A DNA stretch of 35,505 nt from NCBI GenBank assembly GCA_001793015.1, contig MGHC01000011.1, positions 18,604 through 54,108 on the forward strand. Direction: 5' to 3'. The notes beneath the pieces are model-generated. The model was not told where the DNA came from. It saw only the letters and a program-made list of their open reading frames with translations, and did no database searches. Positions within the stretch are counted from its first letter, which is position 1, and each line of letters begins with the position of its first letter. Of this stretch, positions 10,005 through 18,902 are shown one piece after another. A program made the position numbers and the translations under genes. The stretch is from Candidatus Woesebacteria bacterium RIFCSPLOWO2_01_FULL_39_10. GTDB lineage: Bacteria > Patescibacteriota > Microgenomatia > UBA8517.

Positions 10005-11183
10005 ATGAAAATAGCCAATATTATTTGTTCTACAAAAAACGATAAAGTTGTTTTATCAGGACAGCTAATCTTAGATAGCGGTAAGAAACACGATATCTAT
10101 TTTGAGGTCGATGCGGAGTTTGAAAGGTATCTTTCTAAGGACGCGACTCCATTTATACCTCTCGCACTCCCTATTTCAATGAGAAAAAGAGAAGACCTAG
10201 AGGTGACTGATGCTTCTTCGAAAGTTATATCTAAGACTTCAAAAATCATGAGCATATTAAAGGGTTGGAATACGGGATTTAATAGAATCACAATCAAGTC
10301 GAAGAGTGCAAAGAAAAGCATAAGGCGAGTAAGTAACGTCGGATGTTTCTTTTCAGGTGGCGTTGACTCTTTTTATACGTATTTAAAGAACAAAAAAAAG
10401 ATAGACTTTTTAATATTTGTACATGGTTTTGATATCAGCACACAAAATACAGATTTCTATAAAAATGTTCAGAAAAATATAGTTCAAATATCAGAAAAAG
10501 AAAAAATCAAAATAATTAGGGTTAAAACCAATCTGCGGGAAACTCTAGAGCAATATTTCGACTGGGATATGGCTCATGAATTCGGACTAGCTAGTGTCTC
10601 CCTCTTTTTAAGCCGAGGATTGGGGGAAGTGTATATGTCTTGTGGCCAAACAAGTATTGGTGCGGATCATCATTACATGACTCCGGAGTTAGATACTCTT
10701 TGGTCAACGGAAACGATGAAAGTGAATCATTACGGGTGTACTGCTGACAAAATTAAAAAACTTAAATTTTTGTCTAATTTCGATATCGTAATGGAGACGT
10801 TACGGGTATGTTGGGTCAATACGTATGGACAATATAATTGTAGTGAGTGTGAAAAGTGTTTTAGAAATATGCTCGCTCTTTATGCAACGAATTCCTTGGA
10901 AAAATGCAAAACCTTTGAAAAACCGATTAACACAGAAAAGCTCAGGAAAATTAAGGTAAATCCATACGTTTTACGATACTTTGTTTCTGTATTAAACGTT
11001 TTAAAAATGAAAAAAGATAGATCGCAGATTCGCTACGCGCTGGAAGAATTTGTAACAAATAACAGGCATCCGTCATCGTTTCAAAAGTTTGTGAGAAAAT
11101 TAAGATCTTTTGTTTCAAAACTTGATAAAACCTATAACCATCATAGATTATATTGGTTTTTAGCTAGTAGGGGTTATGCTTAA
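10005..11183 (+). CDS. PP-loop ATPase-like (QueC-like) protein with Cys cluster
   Basis: PP-loop FFSGGVDSFYTYL and C-terminal NCSECEKC zinc-binding-type motif. Confidence 0.65.
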   Translation: MKIANIICSTKNDKVVLSGQLILDSGKKHDIYFEVDAEFERYLSKDATPFIPLALPISMRKREDLEVTDASSKVISKTSKIMSILKGWNTGFNRITIKSKSAKKSIRRVSNVGCFFSGGVDSFYTYLKNKKKIDFLIFVHGFDISTQNTDFYKNVQKNIVQISEKEKIKIIRVKTNLRETLEQYFDWDMAHEFGLASVSLFLSRGLGEVYMSCGQTSIGADHHYMTPELDTLWSTETMKVNHYGCTADKIKKLKFLSNFDIVMETLRVCWVNTYGQYNCSECEKCFRNMLALYATNSLEKCKTFEKPINTEKLRKIKVNPYVLRYFVSVLNVLKMKKDRSQIRYALEEFVTNNRHPSSFQKFVRKLRSFVSKLDKTYNHHRLYWFLASRGYA

Positions 11184-11286
11184 GAAAATATTATTTCCTT
11201 TTTAAAGAATATTTAGGACTATTGGATACGCGCTATTTTAATAGAAAGATTTTTTACGCTTTAAGTAAGTGGGGTTATATTTAAAT

Positions 11287-12891
11287 ATGAAAATAATTAA
11301 GAAAATATTTAAACCAGTATTTTTTATTCTTTTTTTGCTTTTTACTGTTTCAATATTGGCACTGAGTATACGTGGAGTTTATGGAAATCCAACTACAGAA
11401 ACACTTAATTCTTTATATTTCAAAGACGATGGGCCGTTAGAGTTATCTCCGGAAAAAGGGAGATTTGCGTTGATTTACTCATTGATCGAAGATAAATCAT
11501 TCCATTTTTCATTACCTGTGGCAAAAACTGTTACACCGGATTTGGGATATCAGGATGGTAAATATGTTTCTTTGTTCGACCCAGGAGTATCAATAATTGC
11601 TGCTCCGGGATATATTATTGGTAAGTATTTTAATGTATCGCAGTTTGGTAGTTTTGCAGTGATTGCTCTTTTTGCTTTAGCTAACGCCCTTCTTATTATG
11701 GGAGTTGCCAAAAAACTAGGTGCAAACGGGATTGCTTCTTCGTTGGCCGGATTGGTTTTTCTTTTTGGGACACCCGCCTTTGCATATGCCGTTACTTTAT
11801 ATCAACATCATGTAACAGTTTTCCTCATGCTTTTGAGCATATTCTTACTTGTGAAATACAAAGGAATTTTGCCATTATTTTTCGTTTGGATTTTGGTCGT
11901 GGGTTCTCTGATAGCAGATTATCCGAATTTTTTCTTATTTCTGCCGATAGGTATATATGCGCTGGGCAGGGTGTTTCCGATTGAAGATATAGATAATCGC
12001 GTGAAATTAAATATTAAAATATTAGGTCTTATAAGTTTCATTACAATCCTGATTCCTGTATCACTTTTTTTGTGGGTACATAAAGTATCTTATGGAGACC
12101 CACTGCAATTGGCGGGTACTGTACGGTCAGTAAAGGATTTTGATGTAGACGGTAGTCCTTTATTTAGAGAAGATTTATTAAGAAGGGAAGGTAAAGTGCT
12201 GGAAGCCGAAACCTTAAATAAGGGAAAAACCCCCATTGGTTTTTTCAAAACAAGAAACTTTATAAAAGGTTTGTATCTGCATCTAGTAAGTGATGAAAGA
12301 GGAATTTTAGTATTTACTCCCGTGCTGTTATTATCCTTAATCGGAATTTATTATTCTTATGTAAAAATACCCAAGGTAACAGCGCTTCTCTTGGCTTTGA
12401 TTGGGATGAATATCGCAGTATATTCAATGTGGGGAGACCCTTGGGGAGGTTGGGCTTTTGGGTCACGCTATCTAATACCCTCATACGCACTTTTATCGAT
12501 ATTTGTAGCGTTTACTTTGACAAAATTCAGAGGAAGAGGATTGGTTTTAATTCTATTTCTCGTATTAGCAGCTTACTCTATTTCGGTAAGTACCTTGGGG
12601 GCTCTTACTTCAAATAAAATTCCTCCGAAAGTCGAAGCTGTTGCACTGGAACCAATTTCTGGAAAAAAGGAACATTATACATATCTTCGAAATTGGGAGT
12701 TTTTAAGTAATAACGGTTCAAAGTCATTTGTTTTTCAAACATTTGGGAAGGATTATGTAACCGCACGACAATACTTTTTTATGGTTGTCGGGTCAATAAT
12801 TATAGTTATGACCGGACAAATTATTTATTTGTATTTGACTGCTAGAAAGGACCCTCCTTCGCGTAAAGCTACGGAGGGCGAGAGGATTTGA
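11287..12891 (+). CDS. multi-TM membrane protein, possible GT39-like glycosyltransferase
   Basis: Hydrophobic multi-TM ORF; ATG at 11287 preferred over GTG at 11269 (ORF-track start). Confidence 0.7.
   Translation: MKIIKKIFKPVFFILFLLFTVSILALSIRGVYGNPTTETLNSLYFKDDGPLELSPEKGRFALIYSLIEDKSFHFSLPVAKTVTPDLGYQDGKYVSLFDPGVSIIAAPGYIIGKYFNVSQFGSFAVIALFALANALLIMGVAKKLGANGIASSLAGLVFLFGTPAFAYAVTLYQHHVTVFLMLLSIFLLVKYKGILPLFFVWILVVGSLIADYPNFFLFLPIGIYALGRVFPIEDIDNRVKLNIKILGLISFITILIPVSLFLWVHKVSYGDPLQLAGTVRSVKDFDVDGSPLFREDLLRREGKVLEAETLNKGKTPIGFFKTRNFIKGLYLHLVSDERGILVFTPVLLLSLIGIYYSYVKIPKVTALLLALIGMNIAVYSMWGDPWGGWAFGSRYLIPSYALLSIFVAFTLTKFRGRGLVLILFLVLAAYSISVSTLGALTSNKIPPKVEAVALEPISGKKEHYTYLRNWEFLSNNGSKSFVFQTFGKDYVTARQYFFMVVGSIIIVMTGQIIYLYLTARKDPPSRKATEGERI
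12852..12878 (+). repeat. inverted repeat CCCTCC...GGAGGG encoding the C-terminus (PPSRKATEGERI) of the upstream protein
   Basis: CCCTCCTTCGCGTAAAGCTACGGAGGG; 6-bp perfect outer stem. Confidence 0.5.
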
Positions 12892-12892
12892 T

Positions 12893-14548
12893 ATGAAAAT
12901 GCCAAATTTCACCCTAAGTTTATCAATTCAAAAACATACACTTAGTAACATCCAAAACTGGATTGAAAGAAATGCATTGAGCCTTATTGTTTTTGTTTTA
13001 ACAATTCTTTCAATTTTATTGTTTCTCTTTTATTACCTCAACGGATTGGGGTTGGCGTATAACGATGCCAGGTCTCACTTAGACATAGGGCGCCGAGTTG
13101 TTGAAGGATTGAAACCCGGAATCGCTCAATTAGGATCTGTCTGGCTACCTCTTCCCCATGTATTAATGATTCCAACCATTTGGATTGATATTTTCTGGCA
13201 TTCTGGATTATCAGGAGCATTGGTTTCCATGGTTTCATTCGTTTCAATGGGAGTGATTATTTACCTTTTCCTAAAAAGTTTGGGAGCGGGGCTTTTAGGA
13301 AGATTTTTTGGAGTTATTGTGTTCGTCGCCAACTTAAACATTTTGTATCTTCAATCAACGGCTATGACGGAACTTCTTCTAATGGCAACGATGACGATAG
13401 GATGCTATTACCTACTTCTTTGGGCGAAAAAGGAGGAAGTACTTTATTTGATTAAATCAGCATTTTTTATAATGCTCTCGACACTAACTCGTTACGACGG
13501 ATGGTTTTTATTTTTATTTGCGGCATTATTAGTTGCCGTAAAAGTTCTCATTAAACACGGATTTAAAATAAGTCTTGGGCAATTGAAAGAAGTTTACCAA
13601 GAAACCGAAGGGAAGCTTATTCTTTTTTCAACTCTGGCGGGTTTCGGTATAGCTTTGTGGTTTTTGTGGAACTTAGTGATTTTTAAAGATCCTTTGTATT
13701 TTGCATTCGGCCCTTTCTCGGCTCGCACCCAGCAAGCCCAGCTTGAAGCCGCAGGAGAATTGCACACGAAATACAACATCGTTTTATCAACAGTTCTTTA
13801 TCTTTATGCACTAATTTACAATTCATATGCCTTCACGGTCATCTTAGGGCTTTTTGGATTGATTGCCTTGTGGTTTTCAAAAATTAAAACAGAGATAAAA
13901 GTTGCGGCAATGGCACTTCTTGCCCCTTTGTTTTTTAATGTCCTGGCCTTATTTTTAGGTCACTCTGTTTTGTTTATTCAAGGAATCTCAGGAAATACTT
14001 GGTTTAATGTCCGATATGGAATTATGCTTCTTCCGGCAATTGCTGTATTTACAGGATTTCTGGTTGATAAATTAAAAAACTTGCGGTGGACTTTTATTGG
14101 ACTGTTTGCTTTTACAACGTTTTTTGCATTCTCAAGCGGAGATTCTGTTGCAATCGATGATGCAAGAGTAGGATCAAGCCAGAAAAACGTTACTGAAGTC
14201 TCAGGCTGGCTTTCGAGAAATGCAAAGGATAGGACCGGTTTTATATTAATTTCAGCAGCATCCCATGATGCAATAATTTTTTCTTCAGGACTTCCTATGA
14301 AAAAATTTATTCACGAAGGAACCGGAGCGTATTGGGAGTCGGCCACAACAGCACCTGACAGATGGGCCCGCTGGATTGTAATGCGGACACATGACGACAA
14401 TGATTTAGTTTGGAAGGACGTAAGTCGCTCAGAAGGATTCAAAAAATATATTCTTGTTGACAGTTATCCTTTCGCAGATATTTACGAATTGGATGAAAAA
14501 TACCTTGGGGATTTAAATACAGGACCTACATTTGGTAAACAAAAATGA
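12893..14548 (+). CDS. GT39/PMT-like membrane glycosyltransferase
   Basis: Multi-TM protein with YNDARSHLDIGRRVVEGL...GSVWLPLPH, typical of GT-C-type enzymes. Confidence 0.75.
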   Translation: MKMPNFTLSLSIQKHTLSNIQNWIERNALSLIVFVLTILSILLFLFYYLNGLGLAYNDARSHLDIGRRVVEGLKPGIAQLGSVWLPLPHVLMIPTIWIDIFWHSGLSGALVSMVSFVSMGVIIYLFLKSLGAGLLGRFFGVIVFVANLNILYLQSTAMTELLLMATMTIGCYYLLLWAKKEEVLYLIKSAFFIMLSTLTRYDGWFLFLFAALLVAVKVLIKHGFKISLGQLKEVYQETEGKLILFSTLAGFGIALWFLWNLVIFKDPLYFAFGPFSARTQQAQLEAAGELHTKYNIVLSTVLYLYALIYNSYAFTVILGLFGLIALWFSKIKTEIKVAAMALLAPLFFNVLALFLGHSVLFIQGISGNTWFNVRYGIMLLPAIAVFTGFLVDKLKNLRWTFIGLFAFTTFFAFSSGDSVAIDDARVGSSQKNVTEVSGWLSRNAKDRTGFILISAASHDAIIFSSGLPMKKFIHEGTGAYWESATTAPDRWARWIVMRTHDDNDLVWKDVSRSEGFKKYILVDSYPFADIYELDEKYLGDLNTGPTFGKQK

Positions 14549-15804
14549 TTAAGACTAAATTCGCTTTAATAACTTTAATAGTAACGCTGGCAGTCATAAT
14601 GACAGTATTTTTACGTTCCTCGAATTTTTCCCGGGTTGCGTCAGTAACAGATAGCCAAAAAGTGTGGTGGGAAGTTCAGTCTATCGATACTGTTAAGTAC
14701 TCGCGTGATATTGCAAGAGAAAAAGCAAATGATGTTTCTTTTGATTTGGTAATTGATAAACAGGTTTCATTAATTGCAGGGACAGGTGCTACCCATATAG
14801 CAATTGGTACTCCATACGATGCGGAATTTTTACCTTTTATGAAGCGGTGGGTTTCAACTGCAAGAAAATATGGTTTAAAAGTTTGGTTCAGGGGGAATTT
14901 AGCAGGATGGGAAAGTTGGTTTGGTTACCCGAGAATATCAAAAGAAGAACATATCGAAAAAACTAAAGAGTTTATCTTGTCTAATGGGGAATTGTTTGAA
15001 GACGGAGACGTTTTTAGTTCCTGTCCTGAATGTGAGAATGGTGCACTGGGCGATCCGAGGCTAACAGGCGACGTTCGCGGTTATAGAAAATTTTTAATCG
15101 ATGAATATAAGGTGACAAACGATTCTTTCAGAAAAGTCGGGAAAAACGTGCGGTCTAACTTTATTCCTATGAATGGTGATGTCGCTAATCTTGTTATGGA
15201 CAAGGAAACTACAAAAGCTCTTGGCGGAATTGTTGTTATTGATCATTATGTTGCAACACCTGAAGGGCTTGCGGCTGATGTAAAAAAAATTGCCCAAAGA
15301 AGCGGTGGAAGGGTCGTCCTTGGCGAATTCGGCGCCCCAATTCCTGATATCCATGGAAATTTTTCTGAGCTCGAACAATATATTTGGGTTCAAGATTCTT
15401 TAGAAAGGTTGTCAGAGGTTAATGATTTAATAGGAGTAAATTATTGGGTCTCTTTTGGAGGAAGCACTAAATTATGGAATGATGATGGGTCCGAAAGAAT
15501 AGTTGTTGGAGTTCTTGAAACTTTTTTCAAGCCTAAAATGTTGACTGGAAAAATTGTAAATCAGATCCAAAAGCCTGTTGAAGGAGCAAAGGTTAACGTT
15601 GGAATAAAAACTACAATAACAAATGAAAACGGAGAGTTTACAATTCCTTATCTTTCCAACGAGGCGATGCTCAAAGTTGAAAAGGATGGTTATTTTCAAA
15701 GCCAGATAGCAGTTGGTGCGGTTAAAGGGCAAATAATCCTTATTCGAAATCCTGAGAATTTTATATTCAAAATTGAGAAATTTTTCTTTAACCTGTTTAA
15801 GTGA
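14545..15804 (+). CDS. membrane-anchored TIM-barrel glycoside-hydrolase-like protein with C-terminal carboxypeptidase-regulatory-like (Ig-fold) domain
   Basis: N-terminal TM; GVNYWVSFGG, VLGEFGAPIPD hydrolase-like motifs; C-terminal LTGKIVNQIQKPVEGAKVNVGIKTTITNENGEFTIPYL. Confidence 0.65.
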   Translation: MIKTKFALITLIVTLAVIMTVFLRSSNFSRVASVTDSQKVWWEVQSIDTVKYSRDIAREKANDVSFDLVIDKQVSLIAGTGATHIAIGTPYDAEFLPFMKRWVSTARKYGLKVWFRGNLAGWESWFGYPRISKEEHIEKTKEFILSNGELFEDGDVFSSCPECENGALGDPRLTGDVRGYRKFLIDEYKVTNDSFRKVGKNVRSNFIPMNGDVANLVMDKETTKALGGIVVIDHYVATPEGLAADVKKIAQRSGGRVVLGEFGAPIPDIHGNFSELEQYIWVQDSLERLSEVNDLIGVNYWVSFGGSTKLWNDDGSERIVVGVLETFFKPKMLTGKIVNQIQKPVEGAKVNVGIKTTITNENGEFTIPYLSNEAMLKVEKDGYFQSQIAVGAVKGQIILIRNPENFIFKIEKFFFNLFK

Positions 15805-15809
15805 AGCCT

Positions 15810-15841
15810 CCCCAAGCACGGAGCTTGGGGCATCTTTTTTT
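15810..15841 (+). terminator. rho-independent terminator CCCCAAGC-acgga-GCTTGGGG-catcTTTTTTT
   Basis: Perfect 8-bp GC-rich stem followed by T7 just after the 14545-15804 stop. Confidence 0.9.
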
Positions 15842-15847
15842 AAGATA

Positions 15848-15862
15848 GTCGCTTTCAGCGAC
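15848..15862. repeat. mini-hairpin GTCGCT-TTC-AGCGAC
   Basis: Perfect 6-bp stem, 3-nt loop. Confidence 0.7.
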
Positions 15863-15887
15863 AGGCTCCTATCCTAGGTTCATTCAC

Positions 15888-15909
15888 CCCCGAGTGAGGA
15901 GACTCGGGG
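15888..15909. repeat. hairpin CCCCGAGT-gaggag-ACTCGGGG
   Basis: Perfect 8-bp stem; same CCCC-N4/N4-GGGG layout as the terminator at 15810. Confidence 0.75.
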
Positions 15910-15935
15910 AATTCTGAAACTAGTCTTAAATCAAT

Positions 15936-15964
15936 TTGCATCTTAAATCCTATAGTGATATAAT
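15936..15964 (+). promoter_or_regulatory. promoter TTGCAT-N17-TATAAT
   Basis: -35 at 15936-15941, -10 at 15959-15964. Confidence 0.7.
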
Positions 15965-16016
15965 CACTCGATACTGTTTACAATCTGCCCCAAGGTAAAC
16001 TGCCGCAAACTTAAAA

Positions 16017-17345
16017 ATGTACGATTATATTTGGAAATTATTGGAAAAGAGGGAAAAGCCTATAGACGTAATTGTCGCGGGCTTAGGCTTTATGGGTTTT
16101 GGTTTTGTGAGTGCTGTAAGGAATGTTGTTGGAATGCGCGTTCCTCTTCTTATTTCAAGACGCCCAAAGGAATCAAAAAAGTATCTTGAAGAGCGAGGAT
16201 TCAAAGTCAAAATTGAGAGTAACCCGCAAAAAATAAAGGACTTTGCAGATAAGGGCTACATTTGTGTCTCCGATGATCTTTCATTAATTGAAACTTATGA
16301 AAATGAAGTTGTTCTGGAAATGACAGGTACTGTTGCCTACGGAACTGAGATTGGACTCCGAACGGTAAAAGCAAGAAAACACTTTATAACTATGAACCCG
16401 GAATTACAGGAAGTCGCTGGTACGGAACTTAAAAAACTAGCCGATCTTTATGGTGTAGTTATTACTGACGTTGTGGGTGACCAACCCGGAAGCCTGACTC
16501 GTATGATTTCTCAGGCAAAAATGCAAGGGTTCAAAGTTCTTGTTGCTGGAAACATGAAGCGATATATGGATAGGCATGCAACCCAGGTTAAAATGCAGCC
16601 ATGGGCCGACGACAAAGGTCTTAACGTTCGTCAAACAGTATCTTTTACTGACGGAACCAAGCAATCAATCGAGATGAGTTTGGTTGCAAATTATCTGGGA
16701 ATGGACCTACTTCAGTTTGGAATGAAAGGGCCTCAGGTCGAGGATATAAAAGAAGTACTAGATAAATTTAACTGGAATGAAATCCCCGAAGGCGGAATCG
16801 TTGACTATGTAATAGGTTTGAAGCTTTTCCCGGGAATTTTTTTGATAGTTGAACATAAAGATCCTCACCAAGCGAAATATTTAAGATATCTTGGATTGGG
16901 AGACGGCCCCCGATATGTACTTTTTGAACCATATCACCTTTGTCACTTGGATGTTGCAGGAACAATTGCTAAGGTAGTCCTTTTTAGGCAAGAGACGATA
17001 AATAACAGTACTAATCCAAGGACTAAAACTATAGCCGTCGCTAAATTCGATCTTAAAAAAGGTCAAAAGCTGGACGGAATCGGTGGAAACTTGGTATACG
17101 GGAATATAGATAAGATTGAATCTTCGGATGGATTTCTGCCTGTAGGTTTATCTGATGGGGCTATATTGAAAAATGACATCCATCAAGATCAACCGATTAA
17201 ACTAATTGATGTAGATCTGCCTGATAATGCAGCCACAAGACTTCTTGGGTTTTTAACACAAAGCAATAGTAATGGTGAAAATTTTGAAGAAAAAAAAGTG
17301 GAAAGACGCCCCACATGGTTAAGAGCGTTACATATTTTGGGATAA
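16017..17345 (+). CDS. homoserine-dehydrogenase-like NAD(P)-binding protein with C-terminal SAF domain (COG4091-like)
   Basis: DVIVAGLGFMGFG Rossmann motif; C-terminal region consistent with a SAF domain. Confidence 0.75.
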   Translation: MYDYIWKLLEKREKPIDVIVAGLGFMGFGFVSAVRNVVGMRVPLLISRRPKESKKYLEERGFKVKIESNPQKIKDFADKGYICVSDDLSLIETYENEVVLEMTGTVAYGTEIGLRTVKARKHFITMNPELQEVAGTELKKLADLYGVVITDVVGDQPGSLTRMISQAKMQGFKVLVAGNMKRYMDRHATQVKMQPWADDKGLNVRQTVSFTDGTKQSIEMSLVANYLGMDLLQFGMKGPQVEDIKEVLDKFNWNEIPEGGIVDYVIGLKLFPGIFLIVEHKDPHQAKYLRYLGLGDGPRYVLFEPYHLCHLDVAGTIAKVVLFRQETINNSTNPRTKTIAVAKFDLKKGQKLDGIGGNLVYGNIDKIESSDGFLPVGLSDGAILKNDIHQDQPIKLIDVDLPDNAATRLLGFLTQSNSNGENFEEKKVERRPTWLRALHILG

Positions 17346-17367
17346 TATCAAACTTGAAAGATTCAAT

Positions 17368-17396
17368 TTGCAATCACAATCCTATAATGATACAAT
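17368..17396 (+). promoter_or_regulatory. promoter TTGCAA-N17-TACAAT, near-duplicate of the 15936 promoter
   Basis: Spacer tcacAATCCTATAaTGA against cttaAATCCTATAgTGA. Confidence 0.65.
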
Positions 17397-17432
17397 AATG
17401 TAGTAATCTGCCTTTTCGCCTGCTTCCAAAAA

Positions 17433-18296
17433 ATGAACTTAATTCGTGTAATATTATTATTAATTGGGTTAATCTTTCTATCATTAATTGGTCCTAATTT
17501 CGCGAAAGCCCAAATAATACCTTCTTTTCCGGCATGTTCAAATCCGGGTGGAACACTTAGAGTTTTGTACACCGATGGCCAGCATGCAATTGCCGGTGAA
17601 TCAAACCTTCGTTTGGGTAGTGATGGAGTATATGACCTTACCAGTGGCGACCACGTTCAGTGTTTTTGTTCGGTAGACGGCTCAGGAGTTCAGACAAATT
17701 GGTGGAAAATAAGTTCCCTTGATCAGGATGAAATAGATACTTTGGTTAATTTGGGTTGGGTTTTTGTCCCAAGCGGTACTCCTTGGGGATTGGATGCTAG
17801 CGGCTATATGGCTTTCAATAGTCCATATGCCTGCGGTGGAAGCGGGATAACAACAACGTCATCTAGTGGAAGCACTGGAGCACCGGTTTGTAATTCAGAT
17901 AGACCAAACGCACCTGTTGTTACTTCAATTGTTAAAAGCGGAACAACTGCAACAATTTCCTGGACAAAAGTAGATATTGCAACACACTACACAATTGCCT
18001 ACGGACCTGCGGTTGGAAATTACCCTTACGGAGTTCCTAATACCGGAAATGTAACCAGTTACACAATCGGCTCGCTTGACCCAAACACCCAATACTATTT
18101 TGTTGTTTATGCAGTTAATGACTGTATGCCTTCTCTTCCATCAAGTGGTGGTCAGGTTCTTGGTGCTTCCACTGGGAATGTTTTAGGTCTGGCAGCTACA
18201 GGAAATTTACAGACAATCGTTTTAGTCGGATCAATAGGATTTACATCAACTCTTCTTGGAGTACTTCTAAAAAAGAAAAGCTCTTCTCATATTTAA
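17433..18296 (+). CDS. secreted fibronectin-III-like protein with C-terminal sortase sorting signal (LAATG + TM + KKK)
   Basis: Signal peptide MNLIRVILLLIGLIFLSLIGPNFAKA; FN3-like segment; C-terminus GLAATGNLQTIVLVGSIGFTSTLLGVLLKKKSSSHI (LAATG codons 18189-18203). Confidence 0.8.
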   Translation: MNLIRVILLLIGLIFLSLIGPNFAKAQIIPSFPACSNPGGTLRVLYTDGQHAIAGESNLRLGSDGVYDLTSGDHVQCFCSVDGSGVQTNWWKISSLDQDEIDTLVNLGWVFVPSGTPWGLDASGYMAFNSPYACGGSGITTTSSSGSTGAPVCNSDRPNAPVVTSIVKSGTTATISWTKVDIATHYTIAYGPAVGNYPYGVPNTGNVTSYTIGSLDPNTQYYFVVYAVNDCMPSLPSSGGQVLGASTGNVLGLAATGNLQTIVLVGSIGFTSTLLGVLLKKKSSSHI

Positions 18297-18309
18297 ATTT
18301 ATTACTCTC

Positions 18310-18852
18310 ATGAGAAATTTTCTTGCCAATCTACTTATTATCTTAGGAATAGGTTTTCTTTTGGCCTCCGCTTTTCTAGTTTGGCAAAGGTATAATCCAA
18401 GGCGATTAGCTTTTGATGGGATTAACGAGATAGAGTTCAGTGGAAATAAAGATGGACAAAATGCACACCCCATAGCCCTTTCTATATCTGATCTGGAAAT
18501 ATATTTACCGGTTGTTCCTGCAAATAATACTGGTGGAAAATGGGAAACAACAACCAAAGGGGTTTCATATTTGACTAGCTCAGCAAACCCCGGGGAGACT
18601 GGCAATAGCATTTTCTACGGACATAACTGGAATAATCTTTTGGGAAACCTTACTCGAGCAGTTCCGGGACAGGTTATCGAAATTATTTTTTCAGATGGAA
18701 GCCAAAAAAGATTTGTAGTTACCCACACTCAGGAAGTAACATCTTCTCAAACTCAGATTCTGAATAATTCCGAGGATAAAAGAATGACACTTTATACTTG
18801 TTCAGGGTTTTTGGATACAAAAAGATTTGTAGTTACTGCAGAAATTATATAA
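18310..18852 (+). CDS. sortase family transpeptidase
   Basis: N-terminal TM, NSIFYGHNW (catalytic His), TLYTCSG (catalytic Cys codon 18799-18801), DTKRFVV (Arg). Confidence 0.9.
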   Translation: MRNFLANLLIILGIGFLLASAFLVWQRYNPRRLAFDGINEIEFSGNKDGQNAHPIALSISDLEIYLPVVPANNTGGKWETTTKGVSYLTSSANPGETGNSIFYGHNWNNLLGNLTRAVPGQVIEIIFSDGSQKRFVVTHTQEVTSSQTQILNNSEDKRMTLYTCSGFLDTKRFVVTAEII

Positions 18853-18902
18853 TTTTGCTATAGTAAGGTGACTTTGCTAATATTGAACGTGCTAAAAAAT
18901 AT

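Noticed and set aside
5912-10321. Shadow ORFs in the glycan locus (5912-6127, 7435-7662, 7745-8104, 7885-8121, 8123-8377, 8307-8534, 9476-9682, 10097-10321)
   Set aside because: Overlap well-supported CDSs on the other strand or frame with no domain signal.
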